Of a stretch of DNA of 64,000 nucleotides, positions 1-8,749 are shown piece by piece; positions within the stretch are counted from its first letter, which is position 1, and the number at the start of each line of letters is the position of its first letter. Below the pieces are notes generated by a model. The model did no database searches. It saw only the letters and a list, made by a program, of their open reading frames with translations, and had not been told where the DNA came from. The position numbers and the translations under genes are program-made. The stretch covers positions 4,777,501-4,841,500 of the forward strand of contig CP019636.1 of the NCBI GenBank assembly GCA_002163975.1, written 5' to 3'. Source of the stretch: Nostocales cyanobacterium HT-58-2 (GTDB taxonomy: Bacteria > Cyanobacteriota > Cyanobacteriia > Cyanobacteriales > Nostocaceae).

Positions 1-28
1 TTCGTAACGCATCAATTCCTCGGACAGC

Positions 29-52
29 ATGGGTTACGCTTCGCTAACCCAT
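29..52. repeat. palindromic dispersed repeat
   Basis: An 8-bp perfect inverted repeat (ATGGGTTA / TAACCCAT) flanks the 8-base loop CGCTTCGC. It lies just after the stop codon of the minus-strand EF-hand gene. The form is typical of the short palindromic repeats scattered between cyanobacterial genes. It could also help end transcription, but it has no T-run. Confidence 0.6.
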
Positions 53-69
53 CCTACATATTCTGTAAT

Positions 70-2469
70 TTATATGACTTCCACAAATACGCCGGTGCGG
101 GCAAACTCCTCCTCCTCTGGAGTAAAGTAGGGAGCTTTGTCAACAATTTCTGGGTCAAATCGGTAGGTTTCTTGAAGGAATTGTCCGGCGATCGCAGCTT
201 CCTCTAACTCTTTAATGTAATCTTGGGCTAGCGTGCAAGCTTCCTTTATGCCTTCCTCGTCGCCTTTATCCAACAGCTTTTGCAGCGTTGCTCTCACCCC
301 TGCCAAGCGGGATGCTGGCTTGAGAATCCCATAAAGCCGATACAAGCGCTCAACGGCAATGCTGAGATGTTTGAGTGCTTTGCTGCGTGCCAGTTCGGAG
401 TCTAAACTGGGCCAGTAACGGGTGGTGTAGAAAGCTTTTTCATCCTTGTGGTACCACTCTTCTGAGCGAGCAATGGATGAGGAGACGGTGTTGTGTAGTT
501 TCCAGAAAAATAAGCGCAGGGTGGGACCATCCACAACTGTAGACAGCTTTGCTTCCATCGACACTTCAAAGTTGTTGAGCTGGGGATCGCGTCCCAGCAA
601 AAGATACTCCACTGGGTACATATCCACCTCTTTGTTCTGCACAACATACATATTGAGGTGGTGGCGGCAGTAAGGGCAGGGGTACATAGTGGCAAATCGT
701 TTAAAGAAGTCTTTGAAGACTGCCACCAGTGCTTTTTGCTCCTCATGTGGTTTGGTAGACACGATTTCAGCTGTGGTGTGGAAGAAGCGCCACACCGCAG
801 GACCAATGTAATAGGGGAAGCTGACGCGCATTTGGGAATCTTGCACATCACTGCGTCCCAAATACACATCAAGAAATGCCACGTACTGCGAGAGCGCTCC
901 TGACTCGCGCCCAAACTCTTGACGTTCGCGCCGTTTTTGCACCCCGTTGAGGTAGTGATGTGTCAAACGCCATGCCTGCTTAACTGCCAGCTTTTGTTTA
1001 GGGGTACATTTGGAAAAGTTCTGTGCGACATCTGCCCCATAGCGGTCAAATTCTCCCACTGCTTTGGTCTGTTGGTACCACTGCTCCAAAGCCGCTTCAT
1101 CAGGGACGGTGTTGCTTTGGATGTCTGCGGCAGTGTTGACACTAAAAGCAGCTAGCAACTTCGGCATAAAATCTTCATACCAGTAAGCCACTGGCATCAT
1201 CGCACCGGGTATTTCTTCTGAAGCGTCAGAGAGGATGACGCGGTTCCAGCGCTTGAGGTAATCTTTGGGATCGCCTTCTGATTTCGGGGGAGGTGGAGCG
1301 AGCTCTGCATTCAGTTCCATCTGCCTCAGACGGTTGAGTTCGTTGATCGCAAGTACGCCCTCTGCAATGTCGCGAAAGCTGAATTGCTTTTTCTTCAAAG
1401 TAATGGCGAACTCCACGCCTGCTGCAAATTTCTCCTTAACGGAGGTTGATTTACGGCGTGCCTCCTGCATGGCTTTATCCTCAGCCAGCATTTCGGGTGT
1501 TTTTTCAATCGTGTTCCAGTTCTTGATGCGGTCTTCCAGTCGGGCGTATTCTTTTTCTATTGATTCAACGACTGCATCTAGGACTGGGTGGCAAGCTTTT
1601 TCTACCACATCTAACCCTTTGTACAATTCGATCGCTTTCTGCACAAACTGCACAAAGTCCGTAATTTTGTAGGGCAAGTTTCTCACGCGCAGGTGAGTTT
1701 CGTGGTTAGCGGAGAAACTCTCGCGGAAGCTGCGGTAAGCGGCTCCTTGAATCAAGCGAAACAAACCGATCTGCATTTGCAGGCGGGAAGTAGCGTTTTC
1801 TTTTTGCTCTTGTGGATGTTGTGCGAGCAGTTCTTTGAGCCGCGCCACTTCTGGATTGTCGCTGGGTGTTTCCTGTACAGGAGATTCGGTGATTGTAATG
1901 GTGGGTGCGTTAGTCGCCGTCGCCGCTATTTCTGCAGTGACGGTGGTTGCATTACTTGAAGGGGAACTGGTAAAAGAAATGGGTAAATCTTTATAGCCAG
2001 TGGTTAATTCAGACTCCTCTGGAACCAGTTTCATGAACTCTTCAAAATCAATTGAGGCATCACCATCGTGATCGACCTCTTTAATCATCTCTTCGAGTTC
2101 TTCATCTGTCAGCCCAAACAGACTCATGACGTTGTGCAGCTCATTTGCAGTGATCTGACGACTACCGTCTTCATCAAACACGCTAAATGCCAGCTTAAGA
2201 CGGCTTTTGCGATCGCCTTGCTGGGACAGCAGCAGTGTTTTGAATTCTTCAAAATCGATACTACCCGACAAGTCAACGTCTACTTCTTTAATCATGTCGC
2301 GCAGATCAATGTCACTAGGACTTTGCCCGAGCGATCGCATCACTTGCCCCAATTCTTCTGTGGAGATGGCACCACTGCCGTCTGCATCAAAGACTTTGAA
2401 AGCTTCCCACAGCTTCGCCACTTCTTCTTCAGTCATGACCCTCTTTTCTATTGCTACAGTTGTTATCAA
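70..2469 (-). CDS. EF-hand (calmodulin-like) protein with C-terminal Erv1/Alr-like sulfhydryl oxidase domain
   Basis: This 799-residue protein has three parts. Residues 13-150 hold four complete EF-hand loops starting at D28, D64, D99 and D133, each with acidic positions 1, 3 and 12, in the two-pair layout of calmodulin. A Thr/Ala/Pro-rich linker (about 155-215) and an unrecognised helical region follow. Around 555-675 it resembles FAD-linked Erv1/Alr thiol oxidases: W560-x3-H564, the redox pair C598-P-Y-C601, then H659-N660-T-V. In the family the CxxC next to FAD makes disulfides and passes electrons to oxygen. The spacing between CxxC and the HN motif is longer than usual because of an insert. 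No signal peptide is seen. A calcium-regulated thiol oxidase is an inference; the EF-hands are certain, the oxidase assignment rests on motif order. Confidence 0.8.
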   Translation of the reverse strand: MITTVAIEKRVMTEEEVAKLWEAFKVFDADGSGAISTEELGQVMRSLGQSPSDIDLRDMIKEVDVDLSGSIDFEEFKTLLLSQQGDRKSRLKLAFSVFDEDGSRQITANELHNVMSLFGLTDEELEEMIKEVDHDGDASIDFEEFMKLVPEESELTTGYKDLPISFTSSPSSNATTVTAEIAATATNAPTITITESPVQETPSDNPEVARLKELLAQHPQEQKENATSRLQMQIGLFRLIQGAAYRSFRESFSANHETHLRVRNLPYKITDFVQFVQKAIELYKGLDVVEKACHPVLDAVVESIEKEYARLEDRIKNWNTIEKTPEMLAEDKAMQEARRKSTSVKEKFAAGVEFAITLKKKQFSFRDIAEGVLAINELNRLRQMELNAELAPPPPKSEGDPKDYLKRWNRVILSDASEEIPGAMMPVAYWYEDFMPKLLAAFSVNTAADIQSNTVPDEAALEQWYQQTKAVGEFDRYGADVAQNFSKCTPKQKLAVKQAWRLTHHYLNGVQKRRERQEFGRESGALSQYVAFLDVYLGRSDVQDSQMRVSFPYYIGPAVWRFFHTTAEIVSTKPHEEQKALVAVFKDFFKRFATMYPCPYCRHHLNMYVVQNKEVDMYPVEYLLLGRDPQLNNFEVSMEAKLSTVVDGPTLRLFFWKLHNTVSSSIARSEEWYHKDEKAFYTTRYWPSLDSELARSKALKHLSIAVERLYRLYGILKPASRLAGVRATLQKLLDKGDEEGIKEACTLAQDYIKELEEAAIAGQFLQETYRFDPEIVDKAPYFTPEEEEFARTGVFVEVI

Positions 2470-2548
2470 TTGATATTAAAACGACCCGTCAAGTCGAAAA
2501 TTAACGCTTTCTAAGCGTTTGCTAACATATTCTCACAAGGTTAGACTC

Positions 2549-4135
2549 TTATGAAGAGCTACTCTCCTGGGGAAAACCGAAAATTTCAATTTCTTCCTGG
2601 TTAAAGGTTTCCTTTAATATTTTGCGGAGAACACGCTGGATATGAATATGTTTGCCTGGCTTGACCTTCGTAAGCGTGAGAAGCCGCAGGTTATGCTCCC
2701 CAAAGTGTTCGATTCCAGCAACCCGCGTGGGTTCCAGAACATCTTGGTCATCCTCCTTTAACTGCTGTCCTACCTTTTCAATGACCCTGTACACATGATC
2801 TAAATTGGTGTTATGGGAAACGCTGACTTCCACTCTTGCATATATGTACTGCTTGGAGTAGCTGATAATAGATCCAATATCCCCATTGCGAATAATCTGC
2901 AATTGACCATCGGGATGTCGAATGTGAGTTGTTCTCAGTTCAATCGCTTCTACAATCCCCTCAACACTTCTTTCGTCCGTCTTTCCGGCTTGGATATAAT
3001 CACCTACCAAGTAATAGTTTTCAAACAAGATTAAAAATCCACAAACGATGTCATTAATGAGGTTTTGTGCTCCAAAACCCACTGCTATACCTACAATTCC
3101 TGCACCTGCTAAGATAGGTGCGGGATCAATGCCAATAAGCTTGAGTATCGTAACTCCGGCAGTGAAGTAGATGAAATATTTGACGAAACTCCGCACTAAC
3201 GGAATCAGCGTCAGTCGTTTCTGTCGCTGGGAGTCATTTAAATCTATAGTTTTTAGGTAGAACTCATCAAGGATGAAGTAGGCGACTTCAATTAAAACAT
3301 TGCTAAGAAAGAAAATCCCAATAATTTGAACAATTCTTGGGGTATAAGCACCTATCCAAGCGATAGGTTCTATTTCTGGAACAACAAGGTTTACGATCCC
3401 AACGTAGAGGATGTACTCCAAACATTTTTTAAAGAATGGAATCAGGTGGCGTAAACGCTCGTATAAACGCAGCAGATTGTTAGAACTGGAGTATTTAAGA
3501 CTCAGAGCATCGAGGGTATCAACGATAGTAGCAACAGCTTTGACAATGAGTAAACCAACTGTGACGATGATATAGATTTTTAAGGCAATGTAAAGATATT
3601 TGGAAACGACTTCTGGAAGGGAGAAAAATTTAGCGCATAGGATAGCAGATGCTATCCAAATAGCATTAATGATCGTTTTTTTTAATGTTCTAAAAAAAGC
3701 TTCGATACTATCGTCATTAGCTTTGATTTGATCAGCTTTCTTTGCGTAATCGCAAACCCAATCTATACCTCGTTGTAAGGGTGGTATGCTGAACTTAACC
3801 AGTATTAGCAGGCTGACACTTTTCAAGCTTGCGATGCAGAGATTGACCCAAAATTGAGTTGGAGTACTGCGAACGAAGTTGAGTTGAACTTCTTTTAGGT
3901 CTCCGCCTCGATAAATCACCAACCCATTCACACCAATCAGTGCAAGACACAGTACAACACAAATCAAAATCAAAAGTCTGCTGAGATTCCGGCGCAGGAA
4001 GGTGATATTCGCAGTTCTTCCCTGAAGCCAAGACACCCTAGTAAGCTGCCTAAACATAATTCCAAGCAGCCAGTTTAGCAGAGAGAAAATGAGTATTAAA
4101 AAGACGACTTCAGCCAGGATAATTTGTATATTCAT
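2549..4135 (-). CDS. MscS-family mechanosensitive channel
   Basis: A 528-residue membrane protein. The first part has several hydrophobic helices, starting directly at the N-terminus (residues 4-30). Around residues 335-365 is the Gly/Ala-rich pore helix and beta-domain entry of MscS proteins (GIVGIAVGFGAQN followed by a D-x-x-x-G-F segment). The soluble beta and C-terminal domains follow, as in small-conductance mechanosensitive channels that release osmolytes under hypo-osmotic shock. It is longer than E. coli MscS (286 residues) because of extra N-terminal helices. The gene is read alone, 79 bp downstream of the start of the EF-hand gene and on the same strand. Confidence 0.88.
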   Translation of the reverse strand: MNIQIILAEVVFLILIFSLLNWLLGIMFRQLTRVSWLQGRTANITFLRRNLSRLLILICVVLCLALIGVNGLVIYRGGDLKEVQLNFVRSTPTQFWVNLCIASLKSVSLLILVKFSIPPLQRGIDWVCDYAKKADQIKANDDSIEAFFRTLKKTIINAIWIASAILCAKFFSLPEVVSKYLYIALKIYIIVTVGLLIVKAVATIVDTLDALSLKYSSSNNLLRLYERLRHLIPFFKKCLEYILYVGIVNLVVPEIEPIAWIGAYTPRIVQIIGIFFLSNVLIEVAYFILDEFYLKTIDLNDSQRQKRLTLIPLVRSFVKYFIYFTAGVTILKLIGIDPAPILAGAGIVGIAVGFGAQNLINDIVCGFLILFENYYLVGDYIQAGKTDERSVEGIVEAIELRTTHIRHPDGQLQIIRNGDIGSIISYSKQYIYARVEVSVSHNTNLDHVYRVIEKVGQQLKEDDQDVLEPTRVAGIEHFGEHNLRLLTLTKVKPGKHIHIQRVLRKILKETFNQEEIEIFGFPQESSSS

Positions 4136-4300
4136 ATTCTGAGCATGAATATCAAAAAAATTGAGATAATGTGGTTAACATTATCAAATTACAGCCATTT
4201 TCAGTGAATTAAACCACAAATTTTCGTTGGGAAACGGCAAAAACAGCCACAACCCCGTAGTTTATTTACTTGAAAAGTGCTGTAAGCCAGCCGTTTCATA

Positions 4301-4349
4301 GATGAAAAAAGGTTCGTAATTGCGCTTAAACGCTACTACAAACAATATG
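4301..4349 (+). repeat. duplicated coding-like fragment, copy A
   Basis: A 46-bp stretch matching 7322-7367 with four differences, all transitions. Read from 4301 in frame 1 it gives DEKRFVIALKRYYKQ; the partner gives DERRFVIALKRYYKQ. Three of the four changes are silent third-position changes, so this is a remnant of protein-coding sequence. No full-length gene is present around either copy and the parent family is not recognised. Confidence 0.5.
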
Positions 4350-4409
4350 TCGCATATCTGGGAAAAAATCTTCTCAAAGCCCCTCAGGCTGGAAGCCTAG
4401 GGCTAAATA

Positions 4410-5372
4410 ACCTGAGTTCGGGTTAAGCAGTTTGAGATAAAAGCCAGTCCATCTGAAGACTGGGTTTTTTAGGTTGATGGCAATAAGCGATTAATCCGCA
4501 CAGAACGTTAACGCAGAAATTAACGGGGCTTCGGTGTCTAGAATGTTCGATTTGAGAAATATTCTTGAGTTGGTCGTTAATGGTCTCAATGATGGAGCGT
4601 TTACGAGATAAAAGCTTGTCATGGAGACGCATTAGCTTGTTTTTCATATTGCGGCGGGGTTTGGCAAAAAATTGAATTCCGAACTCGTGCAAAAGTTGAG
4701 AAGCCAGTTTTTGGGAGACATAACCGCGAGCGCCAAATATTTTGCCAAACATCTCATTCAGTAAATTGGGGACTGGTTGACGGTCATCAATATTACCAGG
4801 AGTAAGAACCACATTTAGGAGTTGACCAAGTTCATTTACAACCAGATGAAGTTTAAACCCAAAAAACCAATCCACAGAAGTCTTTCCACGAGCCGCTAAA
4901 CCTTCAAACACCTTATGTCTAGAAATCCGACGATTATGACAAACCTTCAAACTAGTTGAATCTATAAAACCGATACCCGTACATTGTCCAAAACAATGCT
5001 TGAGATAGACACATAGAGGTATCAAGGTTGATGGTATCCATTCAATAAATCTTTGATAACTCGGAAGACCTGGAAAAGCAGAACTCCATTGCTGTTTCAC
5101 TTGATTCAGATAAAAATGCTTAAAATTCCGGTAGTGATTTTGATGAAAAGCAATGAGAATTGTAATTATTTCGCTTAAACATAGGCTTTTAGCGCGAATT
5201 CTTCTTATTCCTGCATGATTTAATAATTCTTTGTTCCATTGAGCTTCAAAAGCCTTACAGAAATCATCTACATGGCAGAATAAAGCATCTAAACTAAACA
5301 TAGGGCAGGTTGCTGGATCAATGTGTTATTTTCAGCTTACTATCTGCCCCTTTCCTTATCCCGAACTCAGGT
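4410..5372 (-). mobile_element. IS982-family insertion sequence, copy 1
   Basis: The element is bounded by a 13-bp perfect terminal inverted repeat, ACCTGAGTTCGGG at 4410-4422 and its complement at 5360-5372. Flanking direct repeats read TAAATA at 4404-4409 and 5373-5378, which fits the short target duplications of this family. One transposase gene fills the element. The ends are the same as those of the copy at 19079-20104. Confidence 0.9.
4423..5301 (-). CDS. IS982 transposase, probably inactive (second catalytic Asp missing)
   Basis: This 292-residue DDE transposase is close to the one at 19156. The first acidic site (GFIDST), the NIDDR motif and the C-terminal KRSIIET region are intact. 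Where copy 2 has FADRGYVS, this copy has FGARGYVS: the aspartate expected as the second DDE residue (position 191 here, D210 in copy 2) is alanine. That should abolish strand transfer if the family alignment holds. The reading frame is otherwise complete. Confidence 0.9.
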   Translation of the reverse strand: MFSLDALFCHVDDFCKAFEAQWNKELLNHAGIRRIRAKSLCLSEIITILIAFHQNHYRNFKHFYLNQVKQQWSSAFPGLPSYQRFIEWIPSTLIPLCVYLKHCFGQCTGIGFIDSTSLKVCHNRRISRHKVFEGLAARGKTSVDWFFGFKLHLVVNELGQLLNVVLTPGNIDDRQPVPNLLNEMFGKIFGARGYVSQKLASQLLHEFGIQFFAKPRRNMKNKLMRLHDKLLSRKRSIIETINDQLKNISQIEHSRHRSPVNFCVNVLCGLIAYCHQPKKPSLQMDWLLSQTA

Positions 5373-5562
5373 TAAATAAGCAAAGCCTGCGGAAGCAGGC
5401 TAGAAAAACTATTTGTCTATTTAGCCCATCTTCATGGGCTTTGTTCGTTTAGCCCCAAGCTTCAGCTTAGGGGCAAATTTGTGTGTACACCGTAGGTCCA
5501 AAAGTTGTGAGGATGCACGTCTTACAACTCAGGACTTAGGACTGATCAGTTAGGATTCAGAA

Positions 5563-6249
5563 CTAATTGGAAATAGGCACCTGACTAAAGGCTGCTGTAT
5601 CTGGTACGAAAACATCTACTTTGTCAACACCATCAGGAATCCTTAACCAGACATAGGCATCCGCCGAAGCTTTGGGACGCAAAGAAAATAGACCAACACT
5701 ACCTGTTGAACGCTTAATGTCTACTCCTTTATATGTTTCGCTTGTGTCAGGATTACGTGCTGTTGTGTTGAAAATCGCCACAGACTGTTCAGGACTGATT
5801 CCATCTGTAGCAAGGCGGCGAATACGCATTTGCACATTGACCACATCACGATTTGCCGTTGCTGGATCTTTAATCCGTTTTACTGAAAGTAACTCCACTT
5901 CTGCTTTGTTACCAAAAGCAGGCTGTACAAATTGACCAGGTTTAATCGTACTACTGGTAGCTGTTGATTTTGACTTTGGAGGTGAAGAGACGGTTTCAGT
6001 CTCGGTTGTTGATTGAGTCGTTTTCTCCGTAGATGAAGACGTTTCCAGTGGACTAGGCGAGATATCTGGAGAAGCAGTACTGGTTTCTACACTGGAAGTC
6101 TTTTGGGTCGAAGTCGTGGCGCTACTGTTACTAGCACTGGCAACATTCAATGTTTGTTGCAGGGTGAAAACTTGGTAAGCCGTATAGCCACTGCATAATA
6201 AAGCCAAAGTCGAGAGCAAGACAGCTACACTAGATAGGAATGTACTCAC
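5563..6249 (-). CDS. membrane-anchored protein with Ser/Thr-rich linker and C-terminal beta domain
   Basis: A 228-residue protein with one hydrophobic segment at about residues 5-27, then a low-complexity Ser/Thr linker (about 38-105) and a compact domain (about 106-228) whose strand-rich pattern resembles the DUF4352 (telokin-like) fold of bacterial exported proteins. It is expected to be tethered to the inner membrane facing out. There is no operon partner: the neighbours are the IS element and a nuclease 346 bp away. The function is not known; the DUF4352-like suggestion is tentative. Confidence 0.65.
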   Translation of the reverse strand: MSTFLSSVAVLLSTLALLCSGYTAYQVFTLQQTLNVASASNSSATTSTQKTSSVETSTASPDISPSPLETSSSTEKTTQSTTETETVSSPPKSKSTATSSTIKPGQFVQPAFGNKAEVELLSVKRIKDPATANRDVVNVQMRIRRLATDGISPEQSVAIFNTTARNPDTSETYKGVDIKRSTGSVGLFSLRPKASADAYVWLRIPDGVDKVDVFVPDTAAFSQVPISN

Positions 6250-6595
6250 ACCGTAACCTCTACTTCGTGTTTCTGCATGTACAAGATGTCAATCTTTCGA
6301 TTTTGTCATGCCATGAGTACATTTGTTTAATGACTTGCATACGAATTGTCTGAGTTATGAGTGTACTGCGTCAGTAATCATACCGAGATAGCGTTATCTT
6401 CGGAAAGAACTGTATGCCACTTTTACCAAACTTAATTATTAGCATTCCTAATACTTGTGAGAATAAGCGATCGCAAAAAACTTTATGTTGCTGCTATTGA
6501 CGCGTGGACAAGGGGTGATATTCAAGAAGCGATCGCCTGTGGGTCAAGCAAATAATCCTTATATCCCAAACCAGACATTGGTAGCGATACCCATT
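6250..6595. other. intergenic, no gene seen
   Basis: This stretch separates two minus-strand genes. It has two HIP1-type GCGATCGC-like sites (about 6468 and 6529) and no convincing reading frame. The promoter of the membrane-anchored protein should lie in its left part. No strong terminator hairpin was seen after the nuclease gene. Confidence 0.5.
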
Positions 6596-7204
6596 CTACT
6601 TGTACAAGCTCCTATACTCCCAAGGCTTGACAAATTTAGAATCACTCCAGACTCCTTGCCGACTGTCTCTTGCCTGAGTTTCAGCTTGTTGAATAATATC
6701 TTTACTAGGACACTTGCTTAAATAGGGACGATAAACAAGCGCTAACCCCTCACGCACTAACACTTCTTGGATAAAAGTCCCATTACGCAATCGAACTTCA
6801 GCCACTTTGCGCCCGTACCTATCGCTATCAGTAATATTTAATTTGACGCGATCGCCTCCTTGTTGCACTAGTTGCTGTACTCGTTCTTGCGCCTTTACAC
6901 CCCAATCAAATTGATCGAGAGCAAGCGAGTTTTTACTCTGCTTTTCTTTTTTGGTGTGCGGAATTTCTGGTGCATCTATACATGCAAAGCGCACAGTGAA
7001 TTTGTCTCCTTTCGCGTTTTTCAGCGCGAGAGTATCGCCATCACTCACTCTTTCTACTAAGTCACCAGAGGGAAAAATGCGGTCACAGCCTATCAAACCA
7101 AAAATAAGAATGGCTGAACAAAGCCAAAGAAGCACCTGTTTAGTTTTTTTCACAATACCAAAGCACAATGTTTTCCTGTGAAATGATAACAGGCTAAAAC
7201 ACAT
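6596..7204 (-). CDS. thermonuclease-family (SNase-like) lipoprotein
   Basis: The 202-residue reading frame carries a lipobox: a hydrophobic stretch ending LIGC near residues 36-39, preceded by KK. A GTG at residue 18 (VKKTKQV) makes a more usual signal peptide than the first ATG and may be the true start. The mature part is a staphylococcal-nuclease fold: DGDT, VRFACIDAPE (first catalytic Arg and acidic residues) and DRYGRKVAEV (second catalytic Arg). The family cleaves DNA and RNA with calcium. Anchoring at the cell envelope suggests extracellular nucleic-acid scavenging. It is monocistronic. Confidence 0.85.
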   Translation of the reverse strand: MCFSLLSFHRKTLCFGIVKKTKQVLLWLCSAILIFGLIGCDRIFPSGDLVERVSDGDTLALKNAKGDKFTVRFACIDAPEIPHTKKEKQSKNSLALDQFDWGVKAQERVQQLVQQGGDRVKLNITDSDRYGRKVAEVRLRNGTFIQEVLVREGLALVYRPYLSKCPSKDIIQQAETQARDSRQGVWSDSKFVKPWEYRSLYK

Positions 7205-7609
7205 TTAGATGTCTACTGCCGGTCAAGTTGTCAAGAGTCAACAGTTTTTTGACTGTTGAACGCCAGTCGGTGTAAGAGCAGGACAAGCTCCTCTCATATC
7301 ATTTCCCAAGATCTGGCTATGGATGAAAGAAGATTCGTAATTGCGCTCAAGCGCTACTACAAACAATTCATCAATCAGACTTTTTCTAATATTTCTAGTG
7401 AAAAATCAGACTTTTTCTCACTTTTTATAACTGTCAAATTCTATTTGGGGAGTTAAACTGAAATTATCATGTTGATAACCTCAAGCTGGAGTTTATATGC
7501 ATTCAGAGATTTCTCTGAATGCTTTCAAATATTGAAATTACACTAAATCTATCCGATAATTACTTTTGAATATATATTTTTTGTAATAACATGATAATAT
7601 CAATATTTC
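7205..7609. other. intergenic with a gene remnant
   Basis: It holds the second copy of the duplicated coding-like fragment (7322-7370) and an AT-rich tract before the GNAT gene. A 66-codon reading frame through the fragment has no support as an intact gene. Confidence 0.5.
7322..7370 (+). repeat. duplicated coding-like fragment, copy B
   Basis: The partner of 4301-4349. The frame gives DERRFVIALKRYYKQF, and the substitutions relative to copy A are mainly silent, so both derive from a translated sequence. The copies lie on the same strand 3 kb apart, outside any intact gene. Confidence 0.5.
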
Positions 7610-7643
7610 AAACTATGAAAATACGCAAACTATGAAAATACGA
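7610..7643 (+). repeat. 17-bp tandem duplication over the GNAT start
   Basis: AAACTATGAAAATACG is present twice in a row (7610-7626 and 7627-7643), so two ATG codons occur 17 bp apart. The first (7615) runs into TGA after six codons; only the second (7632) opens the acetyltransferase frame. The upstream copy could act as a short decoy start. Confidence 0.75.
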
Positions 7644-8102
7644 ATATATGAAATTGATGACACTGAAGAAATTATGAAGTTATTTTATAATACTGTTCAT
7701 GAGGTGAATATTCGTGACTACACAAAAGAACAAGTAGATGCTTGGGCACCTACAAACATGGATATTCAAGTTTGGATTCAAGGTTTAAAAAGTAAATTGA
7801 CTTATGTTGCAGAAGAAAGTCACAAAATTCTTGGTTTTGGAGAATTAGAGGAAAATGGTCATATTGACCGCTTTTACTGCCATAAAGATTTTCAAGGCAG
7901 AGGGGTTGGTACACAAATTTTAGAACAGATTGAGTTAAAAGCAAGGTCTTTAGGGATAAAAAAGTTATTCACGGAAGCTAGTATTACAGCTAAACCTTTT
8001 TTTGAACGAAAGGGGTTTATCGTTGTTAGAAAGCAACAAGTAGAACGTAGAGGGCAAAAATTTATAAATTTCCAGATGGAGAAAGTGTTGGTTTCTTTAT
8101 AG
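7632..8102 (+). CDS. GNAT-family N-acetyltransferase
   Basis: A 156-residue GCN5-related acetyltransferase. Motif A with the acetyl-CoA pyrophosphate loop is visible as FQGRGVGTQIL (about residues 86-96), followed by the motif-B region KPFFERKGF near 124-132. It resembles the small YjaB/ElaA-type GNATs; the acceptor substrate cannot be deduced. It stands alone, and its start region is duplicated in tandem. A strong palindrome lies 100 bp after the stop. Confidence 0.85.
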   Translation: MKIRIYEIDDTEEIMKLFYNTVHEVNIRDYTKEQVDAWAPTNMDIQVWIQGLKSKLTYVAEESHKILGFGELEENGHIDRFYCHKDFQGRGVGTQILEQIELKARSLGIKKLFTEASITAKPFFERKGFIVVRKQQVERRGQKFINFQMEKVLVSL

Positions 8103-8205
8103 CTAACAAAGGTAAACACTCCTACAAAAGCATAAACATGACTGGTGTTACAAGTTTAATCTTAGGGAGACCAACAACTGAAAAGAATTGGTTAGCACGC
8201 AGAAA

Positions 8206-8228
8206 ATACCCCGATATTATCGGGGTAT
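8206..8228. terminator. stem-loop, possible terminator of the GNAT gene
   Basis: An 11-bp perfect inverted repeat (ATACCCCGATA / TATCGGGGTAT) with a one-base centre. No T-run follows, so it could equally be a palindromic repeat. Confidence 0.4.
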
Positions 8229-8480
8229 GCGTTGCTTTCATCTATGCAGCGTATTCCAGTGTTGTATTGTATTTTGATTTGAGTAAAGCAATTTCACACC
8301 ATCCCAAAGATATAAAAAGTTCATATGTGAATAATTTGTAATTTTATATACGTTATATACATTTTTATTTTTTAATTTTAAAAGATAGGGATAAAGAGAC
8401 AAACTGGAATTATTCATTGCACAACACAACTAACATCCAAAAGCTAACTTCCAAAAATAGCCTTGATAATTCAGTCTGGT

Positions 8481-8508
8481 TAAATAAAACCCCGACTAAG
8501 TCGGGGTT
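8481..8508 (-). terminator. Rho-independent terminator for the Gfo/Idh gene
   Basis: Read on the minus strand, a 10-bp stem AACCCCGACT / AGTCGGGGTT is followed by TTTATTTA. It lies about 240 bp downstream of the stop codon of the minus-strand oxidoreductase gene at 8750. Confidence 0.6.
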
Positions 8509-8749
8509 AACGGTGTTTGCCAAAACAGGTTTCCTGTGACGTTTATATTTTGCTCTGGAAACGCGCGATCGCACGCCGTCCAAAAGGTATAAAGCTCAAA
8601 TTTGTAATAGTGTATACACATCAACTTATTCAATAATCATAATTTCTAACGAGTCATTGAATGAGTATCGATAAGGCAACAGAGGTGATATGGCAACGTC
8701 TCCATACACGGAACAATCTTACCAATGACCTTACTTGAAAAGTCTTGTA

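Larger units (their letters stand above)
4375..5480. repeat. hairpin-rich dispersed repeat split by IS982 copy 1
   Basis: The sequence left of the IS (GCCCCTCAGGCTGGAAGCCT near 4379) and right of it (several short stem-loops, for example AGCCCATCTTCATGGGCT at 5424 and AGCCCC/GGGGC around 5451-5475) form one multi-hairpin intergenic repeat with alternating AGCCC/GGGCT arms. The insertion sequence sits in its middle. No gene is supported in the flanks. Confidence 0.5.
8103..8749. other. intergenic with two hairpins
   Basis: No supported gene. A 67-codon reading frame at 8138 runs through a perfect palindrome and is AT-rich. The two stem-loops (8206-8228 and 8488-8508) are listed separately. 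The rest is AT-rich sequence with one HIP1 site near 8567. Confidence 0.5.

Noticed and set aside
402..914. 170-codon second minus-strand frame inside the EF-hand/Erv gene
   Set aside because: Out-of-frame shadow of a gene with clear EF-hand and CxxC motifs.
8138..8341. 67-codon reading frame after the GNAT gene
   Set aside because: It runs through a perfect palindrome, is AT-rich, has no ribosome site and no recognisable domain.
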